The notes below the pieces were generated by a model. That model did no database searches. It had not been told where the DNA came from and saw nothing but the letters and a program-made list of their open reading frames with translations. Below, one piece after another: positions 6,958 through 14,471 of a stretch of 16,441 nt of DNA (its first letter is position 1; each line of letters starts with the position of its first letter). The DNA is from ANME-2 cluster archaeon (GTDB taxonomy: Archaea; Halobacteriota; Methanosarcinia; Methanosarcinales; Methanogasteraceae), in assembly GCA_003601535.1 (NCBI GenBank), contig PIXW01000079.1:1-16441 (forward strand), read 5' to 3'. Both the position numbers and the translations under genes were made by a program.

Positions 6958-7221
6958 ATGTCGATAAAAGAAACAGTTGAAGAGTGCAGTGCCATTTTGG
7001 ATAATATCCTTAACGATACATCAGTACCCAGAAATATACGGCGCGCAGCAGATGATGTAAAGGGAATTTTATCCAATCAAGAAGAATCAATCTCATTTCG
7101 TGCCGCAACCAGCTTGAACATTCTTAATAAGATTACAAATGATCCAAACATGCCGCTGCATACCCGTACTCTTGTCTGGAATCTTGCAAGCCAGCTTGAG
7201 ATGATCGCAGTTGGAGAATGA
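6958..7221 (+). CDS. UPF0147 family small helical protein
   Basis: About 87 residues, matching the archaeal UPF0147 family across its whole length. Recognisable segments are DTSVPRNIRRAADDVKG, RAATSLNILNKI, and NDPNMPLHTRTLVWN close to the C terminus. The fold is expected to be all helical; no function is established. In-frame ATGs occur at 6949, 6952 and 6958. I chose 6958 because the TATA box predicts a start there and GGATGA lies just upstream. The stop is only 6 nt ahead of gatD, so the two are probably co-transcribed. A link with translation is suggested only by that neighbour. Confidence 0.85.
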   Translation: MSIKETVEECSAILDNILNDTSVPRNIRRAADDVKGILSNQEESISFRAATSLNILNKITNDPNMPLHTRTLVWNLASQLEMIAVGE

Positions 7222-7227
7222 TTCATT

Positions 7228-8499
7228 ATGGAACCGGAACAGGGCGATCGTGTACGTGTTATAACCGATAGTGCGGTGTACGAAGGCACCCTGATGCCGG
7301 GCATCACCGATCACATCATAATCAAACTGAGCAACGGTTATAATGTTGGTGTTGCCAGAGATGCGCAGATCGAACTGATCGAGAAGAGACCGCCAATCTC
7401 CCAAAAACCTGTGGAAGCAGAAGAAACGATCGAGCAGGGTTGGAGGGATGATCTGCCAACCGTTGCGATACTCTCGACCGGCGGAACCATCGCAAGCAGG
7501 GTTGATTACCGCACAGGTGCGGTCACATCACAGTTCACGGCAGAAGACATCCTGAATGCGATACCGGAGTTGCGCGAGATCGCAAACTACCGCTCGAGGG
7601 TCGTGCGCAACATTCTCTCAGAGAACATGCGTGCCGAATACTGGATCGAACTCGCACGCGCTGTTGCAGAAGAGATCAATAACGGAGCGGATGGTGTGAT
7701 CATAACCCACGGTACCGATACTCTTGGATACACCGCTTCTGCACTCTCATTCATGATAAAAACCCCTGTTCCGATCGTTCTGGTCGGCTCACAGCGCAGT
7801 TCGGACCGACCATCAAGCGATAGCGCGATGAATGCGATCTGCGCTGCATCGGTTGCAGTGAGCGATATCGCCGAGGTCTGCGTGGTCATGCATGGAAGCA
7901 CATCTGATGATTACTGTCTGATACATCGTGGAACCAGGGTCAGAAAGATGCACACCTCACGGAGAGATGCGTTCCAATCGATAGGCGCTGCCCCTATCGG
8001 CAGAATCGAGTATCCGACATGCGAAATTACGACATTCGATGATTATGTCAGAAGAGGGGAGCGAGAACCTGAACTTCATGACGAAATGGAACCAAAGTGC
8101 GCTCTTCTCAAGTATATACCAGGAGCGAGCCCGGAACTGCTCAGATTCTGTAGTCTTTCCGGATACAAAGGGATCGTAATCGAGGGCACAGGGCTCGGAC
8201 ATGTCTCTTCTGACTGGATTCCGTTGATCGAGTTCACAACGTCAAGAGGTATTCCTGTTGTGATCACGTCCCAGTGTCTGCACGGCAGGATATGCGACCG
8301 GGTGTACGATACTGGAAGGGATATGTTGAAGGCTGGTGTGATCGAGGCTGAGGATATGCTTTCTGAGGTTGCGCTCGTGAAACTGATGTGGCTGCTCGGA
8401 CAGAGGTTGGGCTACGAGGAGGTTTGTGCAGCAATGAAAGAGAATATCGCAGGGGAAATCAGCGAAAGTTCTGGATATGGCACGGTTAATCATCTCTGA
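7228..8499 (+). CDS. gatD: Glutamyl-tRNA(Gln) amidotransferase subunit D
   Basis: Archaea-specific asparaginase-like subunit that, with GatE, converts Glu-tRNA(Gln) to Gln-tRNA(Gln) using ammonia released from Asn or Gln. The 423 residues comprise an N-terminal small beta domain (about 1-55, starting [15 protein letters not shown]), a linker, then an L-asparaginase type I fold. Active-site features are TGGTIAS (84-90, nucleophile-region Thr87), HGTDTL (161-166) with Thr163 and Asp164, and Lys240. [10 protein letters not shown] (319-328) is also typical. GGAG at about 7213-7216 precedes the ATG by roughly 11 nt. The gene follows UPF0147 by 6 nt and overlaps the phosphoesterase gene by 23 bp. 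gatE is not adjacent in this window. Confidence 0.95.
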   Translation: MEPEQGDRVRVITDSAVYEGTLMPGITDHIIIKLSNGYNVGVARDAQIELIEKRPPISQKPVEAEETIEQGWRDDLPTVAILSTGGTIASRVDYRTGAVTSQFTAEDILNAIPELREIANYRSRVVRNILSENMRAEYWIELARAVAEEINNGADGVIITHGTDTLGYTASALSFMIKTPVPIVLVGSQRSSDRPSSDSAMNAICAASVAVSDIAEVCVVMHGSTSDDYCLIHRGTRVRKMHTSRRDAFQSIGAAPIGRIEYPTCEITTFDDYVRRGEREPELHDEMEPKCALLKYIPGASPELLRFCSLSGYKGIVIEGTGLGHVSSDWIPLIEFTTSRGIPVVITSQCLHGRICDRVYDTGRDMLKAGVIEAEDMLSEVALVKLMWLLGQRLGYEEVCAAMKENIAGEISESSGYGTVNHL

Positions 8500-9313
8500 T
8501 CTCCATGCTGATTTACATGCTCTGGATACGATTATTGCGATCGTTAACAGCCAGGCATTCATCGATCGATACGGGGAGACGACAACAATCATCAATCTTG
8601 GTGATGTCGTTGAGCGTGGATATCATCCGGTAGAGGTGATCGAACAGATACTTGCGCTAAAGGATGAAATGAGTGTAGTATCGGTCATCGGAGATCATGA
8701 TGAGGCGTTTCTGTTCGATCGGGAGATTTCCGGAAGTGATCCTGCGAGTATCCGGGCGCATTCTGCATTGCGAGAAAATAAACGCTGTATGAGGTTCTTT
8801 GATGGTCTGCCGCAGTACCTGGCAGATTATAATGATCGAATCCTGGCGGTGCACGGAGGGCCGATCGATCCGTCCACGATTGAGAAGAAAGTCGTTTCTG
8901 ACGACTGGTTGTACCAGCGAACATGGCAGAGGATATCGGAAACAGGCGATGATTTTTTTGACCTTTCCGGATATCATTACAGACCTGAACATGCGTTCGC
9001 GTATGTAAAAGAGACGTTTGGCAGAGGGTTCCTGATACTCTGCGGACATGAACACTTCGAGGCATGTTATCTGGAGATCGATGAAGGTGCCAGAAATATC
9101 ATAAATGGCATGATCAGAAGAAAAGAGGTTTTTTCAGGTAGTGTTGTTCATGTAAAAGCAATGATGCGGCAGAAAGGTGTGAACTATCTTGTCAGAGTCG
9201 GTATCGCAGGACCTGAAGGGTATGCGAGATTCGGAGAGAACAGATCGCATTTCGGACTGTTGTGGGAACACAAGGGCATGGACTGGATCGGGTTGTTCAG
9301 TTTTGTGCTGTGA
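8477..9313 (+). CDS. Calcineurin-like metallophosphoesterase
   Basis: A 278-residue member of the binuclear metallophosphoesterase superfamily. The motifs appear in order: SDLHAD (Asp8, His10), GDVVERG (42-48, Asp43), GDHD (72-75), VHGG (His126) and GHEH (190-193). The third motif is normally GNHE or GNHD; here the metal-ligand Asn is Asp73, which may alter metal binding or substrate. The substrate cannot be deduced. Only short N-terminal sequence precedes the first metal ligand, which fixes the start at 8477 even though that puts 23 bp inside gatD. Such an overlap implies translational coupling with gatD and a shared message with UPF0147. The stop is 17 bp from the convergent ccdA end. Confidence 0.85.
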   Translation: MARLIISDLHADLHALDTIIAIVNSQAFIDRYGETTTIINLGDVVERGYHPVEVIEQILALKDEMSVVSVIGDHDEAFLFDREISGSDPASIRAHSALRENKRCMRFFDGLPQYLADYNDRILAVHGGPIDPSTIEKKVVSDDWLYQRTWQRISETGDDFFDLSGYHYRPEHAFAYVKETFGRGFLILCGHEHFEACYLEIDEGARNIINGMIRRKEVFSGSVVHVKAMMRQKGVNYLVRVGIAGPEGYARFGENRSHFGLLWEHKGMDWIGLFSFVL

Positions 9314-9330
9314 TCTATCCGGACAAACCT

Positions 9331-9960
9331 CTATATGAGCCCCATCCACATTCCAAGCCCGAACATAACCAGCGCAAGTCCGGCAATCCTTTTGATAATT
9401 ATACTGTGCCTGGATATTGCCCTGACACGCCCTACCGACGCACTGGTCATATACGCTATTCCAAGCATCGGGATGCCAAGCCCAAGTGAGTAGATGAATA
9501 AGAGTGCGCCTCCGTGCAGAATATCGCCGTCGAGCGCGACCATCGTCAGAATGCCGCCGAGTATCGGCCCGATGCACGGTATCCAGATGATGCCAAGCGA
9601 CAATCCGAGCAACATGCCGCCGAACAATCCGGTCTGCCGTGTCTGGGGCGCGAGTGCGCTGAATCGATTGAACAGAGGAAGATCGAAGAGCATGACCAGC
9701 CCGAGTGCGATGATGATGACATCTGCGATGGTCTCCATATATTTGAGATACGCATAAACGACAGAGCCGAATGCTGATGAGATGATGCCCATCGTAGTGA
9801 ATGATATGCACAATCCGAGTACGATCGCCAGTGGGCGCAGTTTTCCTGTTTCGGTGGAGTATGCCATGACCGCTGGCAACAGCGGAAGTACACACGGCGA
9901 TAGCACACTCAGAACGCCTGCACCGAAGGCGATGAATGGAGAGATTTGTGACTCGATCAT
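9331..9960 (-). CDS. ccdA: CcdA/DsbD-type thiol-disulfide transmembrane protein
   Basis: A 209-residue membrane protein with six predicted helices that carries reducing equivalents across the membrane, from cytoplasmic thioredoxin to outward-facing thiol proteins or cytochrome c maturation. The two redox cysteines sit in the family motifs: Cys23 in LSVLSPCVLPLLP and Cys129 in WIPCIGPILGG. It lies 62 nt downstream of hemB on the same strand, and may be read through from it or have its own weak promoter. No TlpA-like partner, cytochrome c or heme lyase is adjacent, so the client protein is unknown. The trxB gene elsewhere in the window could supply reduced thioredoxin through an unseen thioredoxin; that is inference. 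Confidence 0.88.
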   Translation of the reverse strand: MIESQISPFIAFGAGVLSVLSPCVLPLLPAVMAYSTETGKLRPLAIVLGLCISFTTMGIISSAFGSVVYAYLKYMETIADVIIIALGLVMLFDLPLFNRFSALAPQTRQTGLFGGMLLGLSLGIIWIPCIGPILGGILTMVALDGDILHGGALLFIYSLGLGIPMLGIAYMTSASVGRVRAISRHSIIIKRIAGLALVMFGLGMWMGLI

Positions 9961-10022
9961 GAATTACAATTGATGCACCGGCATGTTAATGCTTATGGCT
10001 GGCTGCGCAGTGGTGAAGACGA

Positions 10023-11030
10023 TCAAGGATTCTCTCGCAGCATCCGTGCCGCATCCTTTGCAAAGTACGTGATGATCATATCAGCGCCTGCACGCTTGAT
10101 CGAGAGCAGTGATTCGTAGACCGCCTGATCGCGGTCGATCCACCCCCTCGTACCGGCAGCCACAATCATCGCATACTCGCCACTTACCTGATATGCAGCA
10201 GTCGGCATCTTATACGTGGACTTGACCCGGTACAGGATATCGAGATACGGCATTGCAGGTTTCACCATCACGATGTCAGCACCCTCTTCGATATCCAGTT
10301 CCAGCTCACGCAGCGCCTCATCCGAGTTCGCAGGATCCATCTGGTATCCTGACCGGTCTCCGAATGCAAATCCAGAGTCTGCGGCATCCCTGAATGGACC
10401 GTAGAAGCATGAGCAGTACTTGGCAGAGTAGGACATGATCGGGATGTTCGTGAATCCGTCGATGTCGAGCGCTGTCCTGATCGCCCGTACCATACCATCC
10501 ATCATGCCGGACGGTGCAACGATGTCAGCGCCTGCACGGGCATGGCTGACCGCAACCTTCCCGAGAACCGGAAGCGTCGGATCGTTGAGCACCGTCTCAT
10601 TAGCATAATCGACGATGCCGCAGTGCCCGTGCGTGGTGTACTCGCACAAGCAGACATCGGTTACGATGAGCAGATCCTCTGTTTTGGATCGTATGTTCCG
10701 TACCGCCTGCTGAATGACGCCATCATCATCATAAGCGCTTGTCGCATCCTCATCCTTTGTTGCAGGTACCCCGAAGAGGATGACCGCCGGAATTCCGAGA
10801 TCCTCGATCTCCTTTGCCTCATCCGCAACCATACTCAGCGGAAAACGGTATTGGTCTGGCATAGATTCAATTTCCTCTGGTTCTTCGATATTTTCATCAA
10901 CGAAGATCGGGCAGATGAGATCCTTTGCTAAAAGTTCTGTTTCGCCTACGAGGTTCCGTATTCCGGGCTGCCGCAGCCTGCGCATTCGTGTCTTCGGAAA
11001 CATGGTATCATCTGACTTCAGGTTTTGCAT
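10023..11030 (-). CDS. hemB: Delta-aminolevulinic acid dehydratase (porphobilinogen synthase)
   Basis: Condenses two 5-aminolevulinate molecules to porphobilinogen, the common precursor of siroheme, heme, F430 and cobamides. It is about 335 residues from ATG 11030. Key residues are the zinc cysteine cluster [11 protein letters not shown] (Cys127, Cys129, Cys137), the Schiff-base lysines at 204 (SYSAKY) and 257 ([11 protein letters not shown]), and the family hallmark [17 protein letters not shown] at 11033 and an ATG at 11003 (starting [11 protein letters not shown], where most homologues begin) are alternatives. AAGGAT lies about 10 nt ahead of 11030. No other tetrapyrrole gene is adjacent. 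HemB supports the siroheme need of the fsr product. It follows the Nudix-TrmO gene by about 150 nt, in which a CAATATTC at about 11067-11074 might be a weak promoter. Confidence 0.95.
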   Translation of the reverse strand: MQNLKSDDTMFPKTRMRRLRQPGIRNLVGETELLAKDLICPIFVDENIEEPEEIESMPDQYRFPLSMVADEAKEIEDLGIPAVILFGVPATKDEDATSAYDDDGVIQQAVRNIRSKTEDLLIVTDVCLCEYTTHGHCGIVDYANETVLNDPTLPVLGKVAVSHARAGADIVAPSGMMDGMVRAIRTALDIDGFTNIPIMSYSAKYCSCFYGPFRDAADSGFAFGDRSGYQMDPANSDEALRELELDIEEGADIVMVKPAMPYLDILYRVKSTYKMPTAAYQVSGEYAMIVAAGTRGWIDRDQAVYESLLSIKRAGADMIITYFAKDAARMLRENP

Positions 11031-11084
11031 CAATGATTAATCCTTCGACCGGGTCACTCTGCGAATATTGCCCCAGGACGTGTT

Positions 11085-11110
11085 TCAGGTGCCGGGCAGA
11101 TCACGCCTGA
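11085..11110. other. Imperfect hairpin in the gap between the Nudix-TrmO gene and hemB
   Basis: TCAGGTG (11085-11091) pairs with CACGCCTGA (11102-11110) through a 7-bp stem with one bulged G and a 10-nt loop. It lies in the 150-nt space downstream of the Nudix-TrmO stop and upstream of hemB. There is no following T-run on the minus strand, so a terminator is not supported. A chance structure is possible. Confidence 0.25.
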
Positions 11111-11183
11111 CGAGAACCTGGTGCAATACCTTTGAATCGCTGAGAGGTCGCTTTTGAAGAGCCTTTTTCATCCAGTATGATGA

Positions 11184-11996
11184 TCACTGACCCTTGAACA
11201 GCCGGTCAACCCACTCCGCAACTTTCGCCTTCTGGAGCGGAATATACGGCTTCACATCCAGTACCGGCGTCCCATCGATCGCGTCGAGCCCTTTTACCAC
11301 AAGAAGATTCTCATCTCTTCTGATGATCTCAACGACGGTTACACCGATCGGGTTTGGTCGGCGTGGTGTGCACAGAGCAAATATCCCGATGCAGGGCATA
11401 TCGGCTCTTCCTCTCGGATGCGTCTTCATCCTCACTTCACCTCTCACTCTATGCAGAAAGAATACGATCACAGCATGAGAGAAATCATCGAGTCCGTCCA
11501 GAGCATCTGTGTACTCTCTGTCCAGAACAATCTCAGACACCACATCATCCCATCTATCGATAAACTCTTTTGCAGGAGATCTCACGATTCCGATCTTCTT
11601 CACCGAAAACTTTCCGAACGCATCCGAGATCATTCTGTTATGATCGAAAGCCAGTTTCGGGATCTGGTCGAGATCAAACAGTCCGGCATCAGCGGCATCG
11701 GTGCCAGCAGAGAGCGTACCGGATCCTGATGCGAGATAACAGGCTGAGACCGTGTGCCTGCGCGGGTCTCTTGCCGGATCGGAGTATATGCCGACCAGTT
11801 CGTTGATATCGATATCGAGTCCTGTCTCCTCCTTTGCTTCCCTCTGTGCGGCATCCTCTGTAGTCTCCCCGATCTCAACAAATCCTCCGGGAAGCGCATA
11901 CCGATTCCTGAACGGATCATTCTTCCGTTTGATGAGCACGATCTTCTGCTGATATTCAATGATAATATCTACGGTCAGTCCAGGTGTTATCGTCAT
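11184..11996 (-). CDS. Nudix hydrolase - TrmO (TsaA/UPF0066) tRNA methyltransferase fusion
   Basis: About 270 residues from ATG 11996. The N-terminal Nudix domain (about 1-125) has a full Nudix box, starting GGFVEIGE at about 37-44 and continuing to REAKEETGL at 52-60; it resembles ADP-ribose or nucleotide pyrophosphatases. The C-terminal domain (about 131-270) matches TrmO/UPF0066, with KIGIVRSP, GLDDFSHAVIVFF, HPRG and RRPNPIG (212-218). TrmO uses S-adenosylmethionine to N6-methylate t6A37 in certain tRNAs. I prefer 11996 to the in-frame ATG at 12083 for three reasons: the extra 29 residues are Gly/Ser/Asp-rich and unlike any Nudix start; a strong ribosome site fits the micro-ORF instead; and the micro-ORF stop overlaps this ATG as ATGA. 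Which nucleotide the Nudix half hydrolyses is unknown. Confidence 0.88.
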   Translation of the reverse strand: MTITPGLTVDIIIEYQQKIVLIKRKNDPFRNRYALPGGFVEIGETTEDAAQREAKEETGLDIDINELVGIYSDPARDPRRHTVSACYLASGSGTLSAGTDAADAGLFDLDQIPKLAFDHNRMISDAFGKFSVKKIGIVRSPAKEFIDRWDDVVSEIVLDREYTDALDGLDDFSHAVIVFFLHRVRGEVRMKTHPRGRADMPCIGIFALCTPRRPNPIGVTVVEIIRRDENLLVVKGLDAIDGTPVLDVKPYIPLQKAKVAEWVDRLFKGQ

Positions 11997-12076
11997 GTTG
12001 AAAGATATAATACCGAGAGCGAGAGCATCGCCATTACGAGAAGAACCACCATCACCTTCTCTTCCTTCGAAATCAT
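11993..12076 (-). CDS. 27-residue membrane micro-ORF joined by ATGA overlaps on both sides
   Basis: A short frame between the ribbon-helix-helix gene and the Nudix-TrmO gene. It begins MISKEEKVMV, continues as one hydrophobic helix rich in Val, Leu and Met, and ends YLST. Its ATG overlaps the upstream TGA as ATGA (12073-12076), and its TGA overlaps the Nudix-TrmO ATG as ATGA (11993-11996). GGTG at 12085-12088 is 8 nt upstream of its ATG, a good ribosome site; for the alternative ATG at 12083 the same GGTG would be only 1 nt away. The charged start followed by a single transmembrane helix suggests a small membrane protein or a coupling leader. It could also be the remnant of an N-terminal anchor of a larger protein. 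No family is assigned. Confidence 0.6.
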   Translation of the reverse strand: MISKEEKVMVVLLVMAMLSLSVLYLST

Positions 12077-13107
12077 TGTTCATCCACCGGTTGCAGCACG
12101 ATCAGACGCCCGAGTTCGTCTGCTTTGTATGTGTACCCATTGGCAGCAAGCGATCCGATCAGCATCTTCTTGAGAGTATCGATTGAATCCTGATCGCGAT
12201 AACCATGCTCGACCAGGATTTTGCTGCCATTGATATCGATATGCTCGACGATGTGCATGGTCTCGTACAGGTGCTTCAGATAGTTCAGGAAATCCGGATG
12301 TTCAATATTATTTCTTATGCTTCTCTCCAGGATGGTCGTATCCAGCGGTATTCGATGTGCGAGCAGATCCTCGAACTCGTGCCTGTGTATCGTAACCATG
12401 TTGTAGTCTGATTCTGCATGCAGATCGACCATGGTATGCCAGAAGTCTGGCTTTGCCTGCATCTCATCGACCATCCTGTGCAAATTTCCGAAATGGTGCA
12501 GCAGATCATTGTATGCCATATCCATGTTATCCCTCCGCTGCAGATCCATGCGCACCGATCTCATCCTCCTATCGACCCTCATGATTCCGAGATGCTTCTG
12601 TCTTGCAAGAAACAGACCAACCATCCCTGACAGAAACTCATTCAAATGCATACTTCTTCCAGTGATAACAGAGATGCCGGTCTTCGGTGCAACATCGTTA
12701 TCATATTCCATAATTATTGTGGTCTGCCAGCCATACTCCTTCCACTTACGGTTGAGATGTTCAACCAGTTCGGATATTCTGGTAATTATTAACGGATCGA
12801 TGATATCGTCCAGCATCTCAGGATCAACCAGGATATCCTTTGTACGTTTCAAGAACCATTCGAACATGGGATAATCGATCATTGCGCAGAAACCATCCTC
12901 AATCAGGAGTTCGCGCGGAGACCGGTGTTTATCATCCAGACTTGCATAACGTGCCTCACCGAGCGATCCGTAGCGCTGGATCATGAAATCAACAAACTCG
13001 ATGATTTCCCGCATCACCGCACTGAAATTACCACTGTGCTGTTTGACCAGTGGTTCAAGCAGTTTCAGATGATCTGCTTCGAGAGAAATATTTCTTCTGA
13101 CTACCAT
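12073..13107 (-). CDS. Ribbon-helix-helix protein with a large unrecognised C-terminal region
   Basis: A 344-residue protein. The first about 45 residues look like a CopG/Arc-type ribbon-helix-helix DNA-binding unit: a short basic beta strand (VVRRNISL) then two helices, with NFSAVMREIIEFVDF forming the second. The remaining 300 residues contain no domain I recognise. They are charged and mostly helical, with many His, Met and Asp residues and two similar-length halves (about 65-200 and 200-340), suggesting a sensor or oligomerisation part. No transmembrane segment or catalytic motif is evident. A TATA-like TTATTATAA (minus strand, 13145-13153) lies about 40 nt upstream. The end overlaps the micro-ORF ATG. 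By position it may regulate its own operon (micro-ORF, Nudix-TrmO); this is inference. Confidence 0.75.
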   Translation of the reverse strand: MVVRRNISLEADHLKLLEPLVKQHSGNFSAVMREIIEFVDFMIQRYGSLGEARYASLDDKHRSPRELLIEDGFCAMIDYPMFEWFLKRTKDILVDPEMLDDIIDPLIITRISELVEHLNRKWKEYGWQTTIIMEYDNDVAPKTGISVITGRSMHLNEFLSGMVGLFLARQKHLGIMRVDRRMRSVRMDLQRRDNMDMAYNDLLHHFGNLHRMVDEMQAKPDFWHTMVDLHAESDYNMVTIHRHEFEDLLAHRIPLDTTILERSIRNNIEHPDFLNYLKHLYETMHIVEHIDINGSKILVEHGYRDQDSIDTLKKMLIGSLAANGYTYKADELGRLIVLQPVDEQ

Positions 13108-13144
13108 GTATGACTCTTGTGTGGATATTGCCGGTTATATGATG

Positions 13145-13153
13145 TTATAATAA
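13145..13153 (-). promoter_or_regulatory. TATA box of the ribbon-helix-helix operon
   Basis: TTATTATAA on the minus strand; initiation would fall near 13124, about 17 nt ahead of the ATG at 13107. The 203-nt region 13108-13310 is a divergent promoter region shared with the presenilin-type gene. No strong inverted repeat for the RHH protein is visible in it. Confidence 0.45.
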
Positions 13154-13281
13154 GTCGAATAGATATATCTTTCGAGGCGGGAGACAACCGTGCCTTGTGG
13201 TGTTGTATCATTTCAGAGATTTCGCAGCCGACAATTTGACGTCCTTTCCCAATTTTTGTTCTTCACAATCCGCCCAATAGG

Positions 13282-13289
13282 TTTACAAA
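13282..13289 (+). promoter_or_regulatory. TATA-like box of the presenilin-type protease gene
   Basis: TTTACAAA is 25 nt (from its centre) ahead of the GTG at 13311, which predicts a leaderless transcript and supports that GTG as the start. Confidence 0.4.
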
Positions 13290-13310
13290 CACCGCCATCC
13301 AAGTAATGTT

Positions 13311-14195
13311 GTGAAACCAGTATCCGAATATGTCCCGTTGGCCGGTATGGCAGGATTTATCATCATTGTGCAGGTGCTTGCGCTTACGATGGCAGTTCCG
13401 ATGGAAACAGGAGGAATGCGTGCATTCGAGAACCCATCGTCGGTCTGGAATCCGATATATTACATTGTACTTATACTGCTATTCACAGTATTCATCCTCT
13501 TTGTAATTAAAAGCAACAAAAAATATGTCTTGCATGCGATACTCCTGTTTGCGGTAGCAGCAACCATGTACTACGTGTTCCGCGCATTCATAGACGGCAC
13601 ATCCTCTCTGATCCTGACCGTACTTTTGACCGCACTTTTGTACAAGTTTCCTGAGTGGTACGTGGTCGATATCACAGGCGTCCTCGTTGGCGCGGGCGCA
13701 AGTGCCATCATTGGAATCTCGCTTGCGATCATCCCTACCCTCATCCTGTTGATTCTTCTCACAATCTATGATATCATCTCGGTGTACAAGACAAAACACA
13801 TGATCACACTCGCTGAGGGTGTGATGGATCTGCGGGCACCGATTCTGTTTGTGGTTCCGAAACGAAAGGATTATTCATTTGTGAAATGCGACTTTGATGC
13901 GGAATCTGAGGGTGAGCGCGGTGCATACTTCATGGGACTCGGTGATGCCGTGATGCCCACGATCCTTGTGGTATCTGCCAATATATTCATCCACGAGGGA
14001 TATATGCAACTCCCATTGCTCGGATCTGTCACACTGCCCGCGATTCTCGCAGCGGTTGGGACACTGCTCGGATATGTGGTGCTGATGGTGGTTGTGATGA
14101 AGGGAAAGCCGCAGGCAGGACTGCCTTTTCTAAATACGGGCGCGATCATCGGGTATGTGATCGGATGCCTTGCTGCCGGCATATCTGTAGTGTGA
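13311..14195 (+). CDS. Presenilin-type intramembrane aspartyl protease (A22 family, PSH-like)
   Basis: A 294-residue membrane protein with about nine hydrophobic helices, as expected for archaeal presenilin/signal peptide peptidase homologues, which cut substrate helices inside the membrane. The catalytic pair is present: Tyr153-Asp154 in LLTIYDIISVYK and Gly209-Leu-Gly-Asp212 in FMGLGDAVMP. A polar loop of about 40 residues separates them. The usual C-terminal Pro-Ala-Leu motif is altered: the segment near 267-275 reads KPQAGLPFLN, with Ala-Gly-Leu where Pro-Ala-Leu is expected. The GTG start at 13311 is supported by a TATA-like box 25 nt upstream; Met13 (13347) is an alternative but would cut into the first helix. 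Substrates are unknown. It stands alone between divergent and downstream promoters. Confidence 0.88.
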   Translation: MKPVSEYVPLAGMAGFIIIVQVLALTMAVPMETGGMRAFENPSSVWNPIYYIVLILLFTVFILFVIKSNKKYVLHAILLFAVAATMYYVFRAFIDGTSSLILTVLLTALLYKFPEWYVVDITGVLVGAGASAIIGISLAIIPTLILLILLTIYDIISVYKTKHMITLAEGVMDLRAPILFVVPKRKDYSFVKCDFDAESEGERGAYFMGLGDAVMPTILVVSANIFIHEGYMQLPLLGSVTLPAILAAVGTLLGYVVLMVVVMKGKPQAGLPFLNTGAIIGYVIGCLAAGISVV

Positions 14196-14471
14196 AGCGT
14201 GGGATAGACAGTCATTGCCATTGACTCATCTTTCAAAGATGTTCGGACCGTCATCATCACAAAATGTCTCCTGCCATCATGATCCCCATACCAGAATGTG
14301 GTCGTTTTTCCGTCATATTGGTATAATCGTGTGTCTATAGTTTCGGATATCTGAAAACGTATGAGCCAGAATCAGAGCACCATATATACTCGGCAGTCCC
14401 GGATGGCTCACCGACACCTTCTTATTGCATAACCTCCATCAGATAATAAAATACAAACAGGTGAGTTAGAA
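14196..14471 (+). other. 276-nt intergenic region upstream of the pyrophosphatase gene
   Basis: No gene is supported here. It contains a CATCTTT-C-AAAGATG palindrome (14227-14241), a T5 run at 14305-14309 that may end the protease transcript, a near-palindrome TTTCGGATATCTGAAA (14341-14356, one mismatched pair), and an inverted repeat TGAGCCA (14362-14368) / TGGCTCA (14404-14410) that brackets the TATA box CATATATAC (14381-14389). The predicted start near 14410 gives a leader of about 60 nt. Confidence 0.5.
14381..14389 (+). promoter_or_regulatory. TATA box of hppA
   Basis: CATATATAC, with initiation expected near 14410. The leader of about 60 nt ends in AGGTGA (14459-14464), a strong ribosome site 7 nt ahead of the ATG at 14472. 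The TATA box sits midway within the TGAGCCA/TGGCTCA inverted repeat. Confidence 0.6.

Noticed and set aside
9134..9895. Long open frame on the minus strand (about 250 codons) across the phosphoesterase and ccdA region
   Set aside because: It is rich in His, Arg and Cys, lacks any recognisable domain, and lies over two well-supported genes; it is a shadow frame.
11031..11033. TTG start for hemB
   Set aside because: An ATG follows immediately and homologues begin even further downstream; a TTG start adds nothing.
11997..12083. N-terminal extension of the Nudix-TrmO protein from ATG 12083
   Set aside because: The extra residues are Gly/Ser/Asp-rich with no similarity to a Nudix start, the GGTG site is only 1 nt from this ATG, and the overlapping micro-ORF explains the same bases better.
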